Shown here one piece after another: positions 33,606 through 46,000 of a DNA stretch of 64,000 nucleotides. How positions within the stretch are numbered: the stretch's first letter is position 1; each line of letters opens with the position of its first letter. The stretch spans positions 496,001 through 560,000 of the forward strand of contig VJWN01000005.1 in NCBI GenBank assembly GCA_007644065.1, read 5' to 3'. The notes below the pieces were generated by a model that saw nothing but the letters and a program-made list of their open reading frames with translations, was not told the origin of the DNA and searched no databases. A program made the position numbers and the translations under genes. This DNA comes from Margaritispora aquatica (lineage: Eukaryota; Ascomycota; Leotiomycetes; Helotiales; Discinellaceae).

Positions 33606-36181
33606 GTTGGAGTCGGGTCCAGCTTGGGTTGGAAATGAGGGAGAGAAGTGAATCTGAATGAATGAATGAATGAATGCTAGGGAAAGGTTGTCATGGAAAG
33701 CTGTTTGGTAGTGAAAAAAGCACTTAAAAGACTTGGTAGGGGAGGAATGCTCACTCAAGGGTTGTGTACATAATGATTCGATTTTTAAATATTAATACCC
33801 ATTTTGAGTTTGTCGTCTGTTATTTGCCTTTACTCGGTGTTTGTTTCGGATAGCAGCAGTCCAACATCTGCATCCTCGGGACGGGAGGCAGGGGTTGACA
33901 TCCAATTCAGATGCCGAGTGAGGCATGTTGATGCTCGGTACGAGAAGTGATTCGGGACTATAAAAGAAATCTACGCATAATTCTGATCACAGTCGCTCTG
34001 GCTCCTTCAATCATATCATAACTCGATATATCTGACCGTTCAGTCCCTCCATGATTTCGAAATATGACGTCGATTACCACCTGTCTCGTCTCATATCCAT
34101 CCCAACTCACCAACAGTACACGCCACAAAACAACCCCTCATGTCCACCTTCACCGAGGGCCATGTAACACAATGCAACACAACTGAAAAGGGTCAAACAA
34201 TACAATCATTATTGCATCTGATATCCCTTCTAGCCTGCTGAACACCACCAAACTCGGAACACTACAGATGCTTATCATCGGCCTGCAAACAATAGGGATA
34301 TTCTCTCTACCCATACCATCGTCTCTTTGCAACATCCCGATTCGTGCCTCCTTTGCACACATTCCTATCTAATTTTTTATTTTCCCATCCCGCCGCCGCA
34401 GCTACATACAGGCTATGATACAGTCGCAGGCATATCCTAGAACCATGTCTAAACCCCAGCGCAAGCCCCATCCCATGCCCCCAAATCCACGGCAAGGTCA
34501 CCGCCGCCGATGAACAAAGCCCTGGGGCGGAAAGGCAAAGAGTGGACGCCGTGGCCCAATTAGCAGCATCTACGTCTGACGTGCATTTCCTCTCTGGGCC
34601 AGCTGCACCATCGACACACACCATTTCTCTGTCTTTGCCGCAAGCGAGTCGAGTGCGAGCTGGTTCGAGGGTAACTCCTTTGTTTCCACAGTTTGTGCTT
34701 TGTGCTTGTGCTCCCAATCCCAACGGTGGGGTGTGAGACCACCAATGGAATTGTTCATGGTGGTGAACCCATTGTCATTGAGGGGTCTTGGAGACCTTGA
34801 AGAGGACCCAGTGCGGGTAAAGATGCCCACGCTCCCGGTAAAAAAGACAAGGCCATGGACATGGACGAGGGAGAGGGGAAAATGGTGGGAACTGGAACTG
34901 GACAGGTGCTGTGAGCCTGTGAGTGAGTGGTGTTGGCGCAGTTCTTTTCCATGGGAGGGGATGTCGGATGTGAACCACCACCACACACATACTGCTCTTT
35001 GCATGAGTGCAGTTTCGGGAAGGGTTCTCGTTTGGGGAGGGTTAGAGGCAGAGAGGCAGAGAGGCAGAGGCAGATAGGTGGATAGGTGAATGGCTAGGTC
35101 GGTACGGTAACTAGTTAACTAGTGTAGTATGGTATGATATAATATTCAAAAGACAACTATACTTTCTTGTCCTTCCCATCACTATCATTCAATCATTTAT
35201 CATTCGTCTCTCACCGTCCGTCGTTCACCATCCTACATCCCACATCTTTCTCTTCTCTTCCCCCTGATTCTCGGAGCTTTATATCTGTACAAAATACGCC
35301 GACCGCTTGTGTTCAAGTCGATATTCGAGATTGTACGACGTCGAGCTTAAGCCCAAGCTCCACACTTTGTGTATTTCGATCAGGTCGTCCATCAGAGAGG
35401 GCGGGAGATCGCCGCGGCTGTCACTGCCATTGACTGAAGTGCCTTTCCGCCAAAGTTCAGCACGAACTTTTTTTCCATCCCTTCTTTCATCGCATCACAT
35501 CACCCCCCTCTCGACCTACCTCTTCTCGATTGGCCCTGCCACAGACAGTAACAATATACGCGTGTTCATATTATATACGACTATTGTATTATTCGAGCGA
35601 GCAAGAAAGGTCACCTTTCGTGCGTGAGCCAAACCATCTCTATCTATCAGTTCAACTGAACTGTGAACGGATCGATCGCATCAACACCATCCCAAAGGTT
35701 CACAACATTCATCACCATCTCGGAGCTTTATTATCGACGTACATACCTAGATCGCAACGGTGCATGTGTGGGAGCTTTCACGGCACCCCAAGTTTAAAGC
35801 TACGGCTTTCTTAGGTAATGCGCCTGGGGAGCTAAAAAGACACTAGCTCCATAGACACCCAAGTCACTCGGCTTTCCATTATCGTTGCCGATATATTGAT
35901 TTCAACCACTATAAAATCCACGTACCAGTATATCAACATCACGCCCTCAGTGCTTTAGGACCCGCAATTTCGATACATAGACTAGATATCAAAGAAGGCC
36001 AGCTTTTTTCGTCCTCGTTTTTATTCTTGCGACTGTATTCACTGGGACTCGACTTCCGGTTCAGCTTCACCCCACCTCAGCTCATGCTACTACAAAATTA
36101 TCTCTACCAGCCTCGATACGGTTTCCCACCAGTCTGTTCGCCTTGACTGAGCAAAAGATCAACAGACATTCCAACATCGCA
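33606..36181. other. Long velB upstream region
   Basis: No gene is supported. It has a TGAA tetranucleotide run at about 33656-33676, an orphan TATAAAAG near 33960 with no clear gene after it, and long C/T-rich stretches from 35160 on that look like a promoter and long leader for velB. Overlapping frames around 34300-35080 on both strands are low-complexity. Confidence 0.5.
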
Positions 36182-37927
36182 ATGAGTTATCCTTATTCCT
36201 CACCACATGAGGGGGGTGCATATCGCGGTGTCACTGGACCTCCCCCTCCTCCCATGATGTCTCAAGCTCCTCATGGACAAGGACTATTTCGCTCGAACTA
36301 TCAACAACCACCGCCTCCTCCTCCACCAGCGCATCCCTATGCATCCAATCAACGGCAGCAAAATTCTCATTCATATCCACCGCCGCTACCCAACCAACAT
36401 TATCAGCAGCAGCAAATGCCACCTGCACACCAGTCGCATATGTCCCCACCACATCATCCTCGGATGCCAATTCCTAGTCCATCTCCTATGGCATCTCAAC
36501 AACATTCTGATCCAACGACTAATCCATACGCCGCACAGAGAGCTGCTGTACCTGAGAGCATATCTAGTCGGGGAGATCGATCTTTAGTAGCTGGACAGCA
36601 GCCAGCACCGCCACCTCCAAAGTCCCTCATTCGAGAGAAAGATGGTCGGAGATATGAGTGAGTCGTGCTACCCGAGTGTGTTTTGCTTGAACCCCAATAG
36701 CATGTGCTAATGTAACTTCTTAGGCTGATGGTTTTTCAACAACCGCAACGCGCACGTATGTGTGGTTTTGGTGACAAGGTATGATCATTGGGGGGTTGCG
36801 TTCACCCTCTTCAGTTTTCCTACTAAAATTTCAGAAGGATCGACGTCCGATTACCCCTCCACCGTGCGTCAAACTCGTTATTACTGATATTGCAACCGGC
36901 AAGGAGATTGATGTCAAGTAAGATTGCATTCTGTTGTATTGAAGCATGCCTAACGAACTACTAGTGAGATTGACTACGCCTTACTGATTTGCACTGTTGA
37001 TATATTTGATGAGCACGGAAATAGAGAAGTGAACCTTGTTAATCATTCTTCGTCCTCGCCACATACTTCCCCAACAACTCTACCTGTATCTCAAAATGCA
37101 GGCCAATATGTCCCTGTTCCCAGCAACACAAATGGAAATGGAAACCCTTATTCAGGTCAACCTTCACCACAGTATGGACATGCACCTCCTCAATATAGTC
37201 CCGTATATGGACCCGGTCCTGGACCAGCACCACAATATGGACCAGGTGGTCCATCTCCTTACCAACAGCCAGCTCCATACCCAAATGGAGGGCACCAAAA
37301 CGGATATCACCACCCACAAAACTCGGGTTTTGGTCCATCAGGAGCACATCCTCACACTCCAAATAGTGATTACATGAATCCACCACCACCTTACCCTCCA
37401 TTTGCCCGTGCAGACCAAGAGCGTCATATGCCAGAGCAAAAGACATCGCCAGGAGGCATGTTCACTAGAAATCTCATTGGTATGTCTGCCGTAGCAGCAG
37501 CCAGGTTAACCGACTGCGATGATCGAATCGGAATTTGGTTTGTCTTTCAAGACTTGTCTGTACGCACAGAAGGCATTTTCCGGTATGTATCCCCTTAAAT
37601 ATCTACCACTAAGTACAATCTATCTAAACTTACCACAGACTCCATTTCTCCGTTGCGGACCTAAGCAAGACTAGCATGCAACCCGACCCCGAGCCCCAAC
37701 AAACCCCCACCGGGACCATCGTATCCCTGACGCACCTCAACACAGGCAAGGCCAAGGTCCTAGCACAGTGCTTCTCGGAGCCCTTCATTGTGTTTTCGGC
37801 CAAGAAGTTCCCCGGTGTGGTCGAGAGCACGGATTTGAGCAGGTGCTTCGCCACGCAGGGCATTAAGATCCCCATCCGTAAGGACGGTCCTGGCAAGGGT
37901 GATAGAGACCGTGAAGACGATGACTAG
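36182..37927 (+). CDS. velB: Velvet-family regulator VelB
   Basis: VelB enters the nucleus with VeA or VosA and links development with secondary metabolism. Exons are 36182-36657, 36724-36778, 36835-36917, 36965-37582 and 37639-37927, giving 506 aa. The N-terminus (1-155) is Pro/Gln/His-rich. The velvet domain begins at RRYELMVFQQPQRARMCGFGDK and contains DRRPITPPPCVKLV, GGMFTRNLIG, DRIGIWFVFQDLSVRTEGIFR, FSEPFIVFSAKKFPGV and GIKIPIRKD, all VelB hallmarks. As in other VelB proteins the domain is split by a long insert (about 260-375, Pro/Gly/Tyr/Gln-rich). The third exon starts at a CAGAAG double acceptor. The first AG gives GDKKDRR and the second GDKDRR, the usual family sequence, so the protein may be 505 or 506 aa. 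Confidence 0.96.
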
Positions 37928-39616
37928 CTTGATCTGATCTGATCTCTTGAAAGAGGGAGAGAGATAGGGTCGATTTGTATCTAACATACCTATCTACCAA
38001 CCTATATACCTATCTTACGATAATCTTACATATGCTACTCATTGTCGAATTGAGTTGATATTAATACGTGTGCGTAAATAAAGGCAAAAAGATGGCTGAA
38101 GCTCAATCCCAAGACCAGACCAAGCTAAACCTAAGTAAACAGCCAGAAAAACTGCCTTCCCCTCCTCTTCTCCCTCATCGTATCCGAAATTGAGCTCCTC
38201 TGATGATAAATCCGAGTCGGGTCGAGTTGAATCAAGCAGAGTAGAGCAGAGTGAATCTTCTTTCTATTCCGTCGTCCTCCCTCTTCTTTCCTCTCCTCTC
38301 CTGCCTACCTACCTACCCTCCTCTCCTACCGTTCCCCTTTTGCATCCAGAAAGATTTCCGTTCTCGTTCTCGTCCCCAACACAGTACGATACAATACGAT
38401 ACGATCCAACACGATATCCACTAGATTGAGAAGCCGTCCGCGTGAAGACGCCGATGAAGATTCGATATCGATATTCATTTCGATGGATCAATCGACCGAT
38501 TTTCCGATTTTCTTTCCTTTCTTTTCCTTTTCATATTCGTGTTGAAAATATGAGTTGATTCGATTTCCTGGGCTGTGGCTATGGGTAGGTTTTTAGGGTG
38601 AGATGGGAAATGGGAGTGGAAGTGGGAGTGAGGGTATGTATACACACTTGGGAATTGGTGTTGGTGGTGATTTTTGGTGGTTGGTTTGGAAGCGGTTGTT
38701 ATGGGTTGGCATGGAATGGATTGGATTTGGCTAAGATGTCAAATAGATGGATCGATCGAAATGGAATGAAGTTAGAAAGTACCTATATCAAAGGGTGAGA
38801 AAGGATAGCATGATCATAATCTCACATCACCCACACTGAACATCTCAAGTCACCTTGTTCTCCAGGTCCCTATATCCTACAGTTATCCCAGTCGTCCTCC
38901 TATCGCGTCGTTGCATTCTCATCCAATACTATACTGTCTTTTCATATATCAGCTTGACTTATTGGATACTACCTTAGCTGTTGGTCGCTACTTTGTATCT
39001 GTATCTACGCATATAGCTTCACCTCGATGCCTTTTTGTTGGCTAGAATTTCCGCTTTAGAACCAGGCATTGAGATTAGCATTGGAATTTAGGATTGGAGT
39101 TAGAACTAGAAATCAAGCAGAACTATATAAAGAAAGATATATCTTAGGTCTAAACATACAGCAGCAGCAGCAGCAGCAGCACTAGACACTACCTTAAAGC
39201 AGAAAATCATATGATCCTTGTAAATATTCCCTATGCCAATCAACTGCACCATACACTACTATCTTGAATTGAATGATACTTTACAGATCATTTTTCTCCC
39301 AACAATAGCAGATGAATACCAGAAATGCTTATTTTTCCCTACTGTTAATCATATGCTGCATATGAAGCGTATTATACCTCGTGTGAATGAATTTTCAACA
39401 ATCTGGATTTATTTTTCTCTAAATCCATGTATCTGATGCTGTAAAATTCTCATTCAGATAGATAGATACCTTTCCGCTACTTTACAACCCTTAAAACTCA
39501 AGCAAGAGAAACGCCCCGTGCCGTCTATCATATCCGATCCATCCATCCATCAACAATGACGTATTCATACACATATCCCCCTTTCCTCCTGGCCCAGTAC
39601 AGGTTAAGCCTCAACC
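37928..39616. other. Convergent region between velB and ERD1
   Basis: No gene is seen. It contains ACGATA-type short repeats around 38383-38415 and (CAG)7 at 39159-39179. It serves as the 3' space for both neighbours. Confidence 0.55.
39159..39179. repeat. (CAG)7 microsatellite
   Basis: Seven perfect CAG units in non-coding DNA between velB and ERD1. Confidence 0.9.
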
Positions 39617-41018
39617 TTAATCGCTATCATCACTCTTGCTCCCATAATCATAATCCCCAAGCAAAACATCATCCGCGCCTGGTCCACCTAGCCCAGCACC
39701 CATGGTACTACGAACCCACTCCGTCTCAACGCGAAAAAAGATCCACATCCACCTTCTCCCGACCTCCAAAAACTCCATGAGGAAGATACCGGACTCAAAA
39801 TCCGCGAAATGGTCGAGATGCGGCGATAGCTTGAGGGACCACGTGCATCGCAGCAGCAGATCAGTGATGATTGCGAAGTAGTAGAGTTCCTTGGACGGAA
39901 AGTACAGGCGCTGGCGCAAGCCAAAGGGGATTTGGGCAGCTGGAGAAAGGGAGAGGGGCGCGGGTTTGGGGTCTCGATTGAAGGAGAAAGAGGAGAAAAG
40001 GGTTAGGTCCCAATCTTTGGTGACATCCCAGTAGAAGCTATAGAAAGAGTTTATGAATACGGCTGCCAGCCAGGCGCGGTAGAGATTCGTTTCCGTAAGG
40101 CCTATTTGGGCGTGATTCATGCTTAGATTCCGCTGCAACGCGGAGAACACGATGACGGGAAATGCGCTGGCATATTTGAGCGCGTTAGCGAGATGCTGGC
40201 CGCCCCAGCCTTGGCTACCTATGCCTCCTGCTCGACGGTTCGAGGCACGCACTCGAAGGTACTCGATCATGCACTGTCTGAAGCGGATCAGGGACGGTAT
40301 GGCGATTATGATCGGCACTAGGTATTGCCCTCCACATGCGCGGTCTGGACGCTTGGTGGCAGATCCCTCGCTTTGGAAGAACATGCATAGTGCTACGAAC
40401 AGATCTGCGATGATCTTGGCGTACGATGTCAACACATCAGCAAGCAGGATGTCTCCGAACTTTCCCTGTCCTGTTTGCGCTAGCCCGCCTATCGAGACCC
40501 GTTTGAGGGTTGTGAGAAAGCGAGTTCGTCCATCGGAAGAGAAGCGACGGAGGGGGAGGAAGAATATCCCTAGCAGGAGACAGAGGTAGGATATTGGTAG
40601 GAAGTCGTAGAATATCACGAGGGTTGGATTGCGGTGCGAAAAGGCCCAGAAGAGGAGTAGTGAGAGGGTGAGTGGAATGCTGAGGAGAGTCGCGAGACGG
40701 TAGGTCGAGAGATGGTGAGGGGGATCGGTTCGAGGAGATGGTCGGGAGGGATATTGGAGAAGGGAGGGGACGTCCTGGGTAGGTTGTTAGCTAGTGGGTT
40801 GTAAGGGGGGTTTTGAGAACTGACGATTTTAACAAGAGAGAGATAATGCAGATTTGCTCCCCATGCCCAAACGCCTGTATAAGATCAGTCTATGCAAACC
40901 GATCCATAATCTGCGAGGAAGAAATACCCAATACAACAACCAGCGCAACTCTATAAGGTAAAGGAAGGGTTAGGCTAAAGGAATCGAGATCAGGCTCCAC
41001 GGCCGGGTCACCATCCAT
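39617..41018 (-). CDS. ERD1: ERD1-like EXS-domain membrane protein (Golgi)
   Basis: Yeast Erd1 is a Golgi membrane protein needed to retain ER lumenal proteins and recycle Golgi glycosyltransferases and phosphate. Exons are 41018-40928, 40874-40825 and 40774-39617, giving 432 aa in phase. The splices restore LGVWAWGANLHYLSLVKIDVPSLLQYP, typical of the family. The C-terminal EXS domain contains IADLFVALCMFFQSE, GWGGQHLANALKYASAFPVIV, LAAVFINSFYSFYWDVTKDWDL and ELYYFAIITDLLLRCTWSLKL, with several membrane segments. The tail is acidic (SKSDDSD). No SPX domain precedes it, which fits ERD1 and not SYG1/XPR1. It is divergent from PEX10 with 312 nt between start codons. Confidence 0.93.
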
Positions 41019-41330
41019 TGCTACCGTGTATCGAAACGCCGCATTGAAGGAGAAAGAAGTTCCACGGAGCAGCTACACTGACGGCAGCGAGATTTAAAAA
41101 CTGCAATTGGTGGTCGTGTGCTTGAGGACAGAAGCGTAAAAAGGGTTACGTATTTGTCGCAAAGAATATTAACGCCACAGTTGAGGTTGCCAAGTGGCGT
41201 CAACAGCCACACTTTGACACAAGGCTGAAAGACGCTAAGAAAGGGAGCTGAGCCGAGCCGAGGTCAATCTGAACGTCGTGTCTCGAGCGTGAGAAGTTGT
41301 AGAGAAGGCAATTCTGCGAATCGCTTCATA
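41019..41330. promoter_or_regulatory. Shared divergent promoter of ERD1 and PEX10
   Basis: These 312 nt between the two start codons must hold both promoters. No clear TATA box was seen on either side, as expected for housekeeping genes. Confidence 0.6.
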
Positions 41331-42446
41331 ATGGCAGATCACATCTCGGAAAAGGTCATGAAGACCCCTTCGTTCAACTATCCGTTCGCTGCAGCTCCGG
41401 ATATCATCCGCGCAAACCAGAAGGACTCCTATTTTGAGGGTATTCTGCTCAACCACCTCTCAAACCTCCTTCGTCGTCTATATGGCGCGAGGTTCCTACA
41501 TACATATACCTCAGAAGCTCGCACATTTTCGGAGCTGCTGTATCTTGGGCTTACGACATTCATTGGAAACCGTACATTGGGAGAGGAGTACTGCGACATC
41601 ATTCAGATCGAAGATGATACCCTCAAGCTTCCTGCTATAAGCCGACGAGCAGGATATATCCTCACTAGCATCCTGCTCCCATATTCGCTCACGAAGATCC
41701 TACCTGGCTTCAGAGCACGGATACGAAATAAGCTAGAAGCAAATACACGGCGATTGGCTCGAAACAAACAAGAAGGGTCCACGAGTTACAAATTCCAATC
41801 ATACCTCCTCACTCACCTGTCCACCATCACTTCGCCATCACCAATCCATGCTCTCACCCTGACTATCTTCTACTTCTCCGGAGCTTATTACCAGCTTTCC
41901 AAAAGGATATGGGGACTTCGATATATCTTCACGAAGAGGATCGCGCCCTCGGAAGCGCGTGTGGGGTACGAAGTACTTGGTGTGTTGTTAGTGTTACAAA
42001 TGAGTGTACAGACATGGTTACACTTGCACAACACGATGCAAACCCCCACAATAGCAAATTCAGAGCAACTCCAAGGCGGCTCTGCAATATTGAATAACGG
42101 TATCGAGCTCTCCCTCGATGCACCGCACTCAAGCTCCCACAACGAGCTGCTTTTCGAATCTTCGACTTCATCTTCCTCATCGCACAAAACCATCAGCAGG
42201 AAGACACACACGCCTCTGTTAGCAGCGCCCCGATATGATTTGCAGGATCACACTACGATGTCGTTCATCAAGGGCCAGAACAGGAAATGTACGCTTTGCT
42301 TGGAGGAACTGAAGGATCCGAGTGCGGTCAGTTGTGGACATGTGTTCTGCTGGGAGTGTATTGGGGACTGGGTGAAAGAGAAGGCGGAGTGTCCACTTTG
42401 TCGGAGGGAGGTTAAGATGCAGCATGTCCTGCCGTTGAGGGTGTAG
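41331..42446 (+). CDS. PEX10: Peroxisomal RING E3 ligase PEX10
   Basis: Pex10 works with Pex2 and Pex12 in the peroxisomal membrane to ubiquitinate and recycle the import receptor Pex5. It is a single exon of 371 aa. The N-terminal half has the Pex2/Pex10/Pex12 domain: FNYPFAAAPDIIRANQKDSYF, LGLTTFIGNRTLGEEYCDI, ISRRAGYILTSILLPY, and FYFSGAYYQLSKRIWGLRYIF, with two or more membrane segments. The C-terminal C3HC4 RING (about 319-357) reads CTLCLEELKDPSAVSCGH, then FCWECIGDW and CPLCRREV. An in-frame GTG upstream at 41289 is ignored because the ATG at 41331 starts the normal family N-terminus. It is divergent from ERD1 and convergent with the NLR-like gene. Confidence 0.97.
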   Translation: MADHISEKVMKTPSFNYPFAAAPDIIRANQKDSYFEGILLNHLSNLLRRLYGARFLHTYTSEARTFSELLYLGLTTFIGNRTLGEEYCDIIQIEDDTLKLPAISRRAGYILTSILLPYSLTKILPGFRARIRNKLEANTRRLARNKQEGSTSYKFQSYLLTHLSTITSPSPIHALTLTIFYFSGAYYQLSKRIWGLRYIFTKRIAPSEARVGYEVLGVLLVLQMSVQTWLHLHNTMQTPTIANSEQLQGGSAILNNGIELSLDAPHSSSHNELLFESSTSSSSSHKTISRKTHTPLLAAPRYDLQDHTTMSFIKGQNRKCTLCLEELKDPSAVSCGHVFCWECIGDWVKEKAECPLCRREVKMQHVLPLRV

Positions 42447-43070
42447 GTTGAAGTGAGGAGTGTGGATGTGGTTCTGGTTGAATGTTCAGATTAAGCGAGA
42501 AATGAAATTTGAAAGATTTCATAAATCCTCATTTATAATATCACTGTGACATAGAAATATAGAACTCAGAAACACATTATTTACACACCACTAATAACTT
42601 AACTCAAAAAGAAACATGAACAAGCCAAGTAAGTTCGCACACCCTCACGCAAACTCCATCCCATGCCTCGCTTAAATCACCCCCTTCGTTTATATCAACA
42701 ATTTGAAATTGAAAACACAACAGCCCATCTTCCAACACTTGGACAACCAGTCCCAGTCGACACAAATCCAATCATCCTGCCTGAGTTCTGCCCTCCTTCC
42801 TCATGATCGCCTTCGTTCTCGTCCAAATGCAAATTCGAAAAGTGGCGAAACACCCGTTCTGATGCTGCCAGCTCGAACGCAGTTGACATCACGGACTATC
42901 TTAGGCTGAGTAGAGATCGTCATGTTCTGCTTCTTCTCCTAGTGTCTGGAGAGGCGGTGGGTCACTGACAGAGGTTGTAGATCGTGAGAGTGCGCTTGGT
43001 GTGGTTGTATCGCTAGCTTCTTCTTGTCTGGACTCCCTGATCTCGCAATGTGACGTCGATTCCTGATCTA
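42447..43070. other. Convergent region after PEX10 and the STAND gene
   Basis: No independent gene. On the minus strand, a frame at 43119-42901 overlaps the end of the STAND gene and encodes an acidic Ser/Thr-rich stretch (DEEEELVDQEST onward). It could be an alternative C-terminus reached by frameshift or splicing (see findings). Confidence 0.5.
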
Positions 43071-46000
43071 CTAACTCCTCTTCCTCGTCTCCAGATGTAT
43101 GTCCAGCTCTGCAAGCCAAGCAATACCCTCCTCCTTCTTCCCCATATCTTTCATTAAATCTCTATAGCATTTGGCAGAATTGATAACCCTCCCATGCTTA
43201 GGCCCAAGCATCCTCGCCAAGCCAGGCAGTGATCGCCGATAAAGCTGCTCCGCTTCTCCGTGCCTTCCTTGCTTGTAAACAATCGTGGCTAGGCAGCCAA
43301 CACTAGCGCATGTGTCCAAACTCTCACTTCCAAGCACTCTTTCCTTTCCTTCTACAGCTCGCCTCATCATTTCCTCCGCCCTAACTAGCTTACCCATTTT
43401 CTGGAACAACATTGCGAGATTGTGCACAGATGTCAGAGTTTCAGGATGTTCCTTCCCAAAAAGTTCCTCAGACCCTTGTAAGTTCCGGTGCAGCATCTCT
43501 TCTGCGAGAGCAAATTGTCCTTGTTTTTGGTAGATGGTGCCAAGACGCCCGACTGCCTGGAGAGTTTCCACATGATTGGCCCCCAAAACCCTCTCTCTGC
43601 ACTCCAATACACGCCGAAACATGATTTCTGCCTCAACGTAATTCTCTTTCTCCATCAATAAATTAGCAAGTGTGGAATTCGATCTCAGCACTTCATCATC
43701 GTCAGGTTCAGCCACTTTCTCTAGCCTCTGGAGACAATCGCGTATCACATATTCGGCTTCTACATTATCTCCCCTAAGTTGCAGAAGTTCGGCCAGCCGC
43801 CTCTGCGATCTTAGTGTGGCAATGTCATTAGATCCGTGGATGATTCTCCTAGTATTCAACGCTACACGACTCAATTCTTCACTTTTGTCAAGTTTACCTG
43901 TTTTTTGACACTCGAAAGCTAGGATTGAAGCAGTAACAATTGTGTCTTTGTGCTCTGGGCCAAGATGCTGCAGTGTTCCTTGGTAAGCTCTTAAAGCTAC
44001 CTTTTCAGCTTGGTCATAGCGGCCAACCTTATTCAATAAATACCAGATCCAGTAGTCCGAATCATCAAGTCTTTCTTGGCGCTTCGTTGTAGTGGTCCTA
44101 GCTTCGAGTAGTTTTCTATTCTGTTCATAAACTTCCACATGTGAAAGAATGATTTGCTGAGTCGGTAGCGTGATTTTGAAACGCTCTTCAGCTTCATCCC
44201 ACCTTGCGTTAAGGAAAGCAGATAATATCTTCGTAGCTCTGTACTAGTTAGCTCTGATACAAAATAGCAATCACCGTGCGTGTAGACTCTAACAATTGTG
44301 TCGTTCAGAGTCGTTTAGAAGGAGTTGGCAAAAATCACTTACAGCAAAGCATAAAATATGGATTTCTCGCTATCAAGTCTGAGGCGGATCCAATCTCTCA
44401 CAAGCGGATGTATAGTTAAATGTGAAAACTCATCTTCTTGTCCACTAGGCGACCAAGACTGTACCAAAGACTTACGAGCGAACTCTTCAATAAAACTTGT
44501 GTAGCGACGAGTGCTCCAACTTTTACTTTTGGATTTCAATGTTCCATTGTTGCTACCATTTCCCAAACCTTAGACTATCGTTAGTATAAATTGACAGTAA
44601 TCTTACTAATAATTACGGTACTCGTAGGCACCCCAGAGTACGTTATTCTACCCAACTTGAACATGATTTGAGAAATAAACTCAGGCTTAATAGATTATTG
44701 TAAAGATGTGCTCACATATTTCTAGACAGGTAACTGGCCAAGGGTGGCTACAGATAATTTCAGAGTTTTTATGGTCAGGCAAAAGTCGCCTCCTCCAAGG
44801 TACTACTTCACAGTATACTTTAAAAAGCTCCTCCGAAATATTCTTATTGTCAAAGAATGCAAACAGTGATAGGAGTTCTCCTTTTGCAATGCCGTCCGGG
44901 CCCCGAAGAAGTTGTTGGAAAGACAACTCCCAAGTAGTGAAGACATTCATGGCAGTTTCTCTCGTATTATCATTGTTGAGCGTCTTTCTATACATCGTTA
45001 GGGAGGGGGTATACCCTAATATCTTCTTCTTATCTTTGTAGTGTTCGAGAAACTGGGGCAGGCGTAATTTCTGTTGTCTAATGTATGAAGCAGCTTGAGT
45101 AATGGCGAGCGGATGGTATGCAAGCTGAGTGACTATGGTCCTTGCATGGTCAATCTCAGAGTCGAATGACACGATCCTACTGGTGCTTTTGAGTAGTTCC
45201 AGTGCTTGCTCTTCAGGCAGTCCTTCCAGCACAAAAGCACATTGTCTGCTTGTTAGATTTTCAGCCTCGGGACTTCTGCTCGTCACAAGAATGCAGCCTT
45301 TGTCATTCTCAGGCATGAAATCTTGAATATTGCTGAAACTTTCCACATCATCATAGTTATCGAAAACAAGCAGCCATTCTTCCCTCCAGAGGCTGAGTTT
45401 CTTACAGACGAAATTCGCAGCGTCCTGAGGAACTTCTTCTCCCGGACTTTTGATATCATCCGCAATACCTTGGAAGCTTTGCTTGACCGAAGCCTCCGAG
45501 TTTGCGTTCATCCAGAAAATTCCACGAAAGCTCTCCTTTGCTCGTCTGCAATACTCGAGTGCGATTTGCGTCTTTCCTTGGCCACCAAGGCCTCGGATGA
45601 CAACAACATGAGGTCCGATTGCGTTTTTATATTGACCAAAGAAGCTTGCTTCTATATCTTTAAGTATAGCTGCACGGCCGATGAAGTTTCGAACGCCCCT
45701 GGATGGCACCGAATAGAATTTGCCTGGTAAAGATTGGACGTTCCGTATGTTCCGGGTATTGTTGTCGATCGTTTTTAGCAGGGCGGTATGGTAATTCCCT
45801 TGTGATCTATGTCTCTGGTCGACCTTCTTCAGAAGCGAAGTATGGGCATCTCCCTGCAATCTAGAAAATTAGTGTTTGCTATTTTATGTACCTATGAAGT
45901 GAATTACTTATGTTCATTTGACATGGCAAGGCTCAGTGCTACTTTCTGCTGCTCAATATCGCGAAACAAATCATTGACTTCTGTCTTTCGCTTGACCCAT

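Noticed and set aside
33956..33968. TATAAAAG element
   Set aside because: No gene starts at a fitting distance; velB begins more than 2 kb away.
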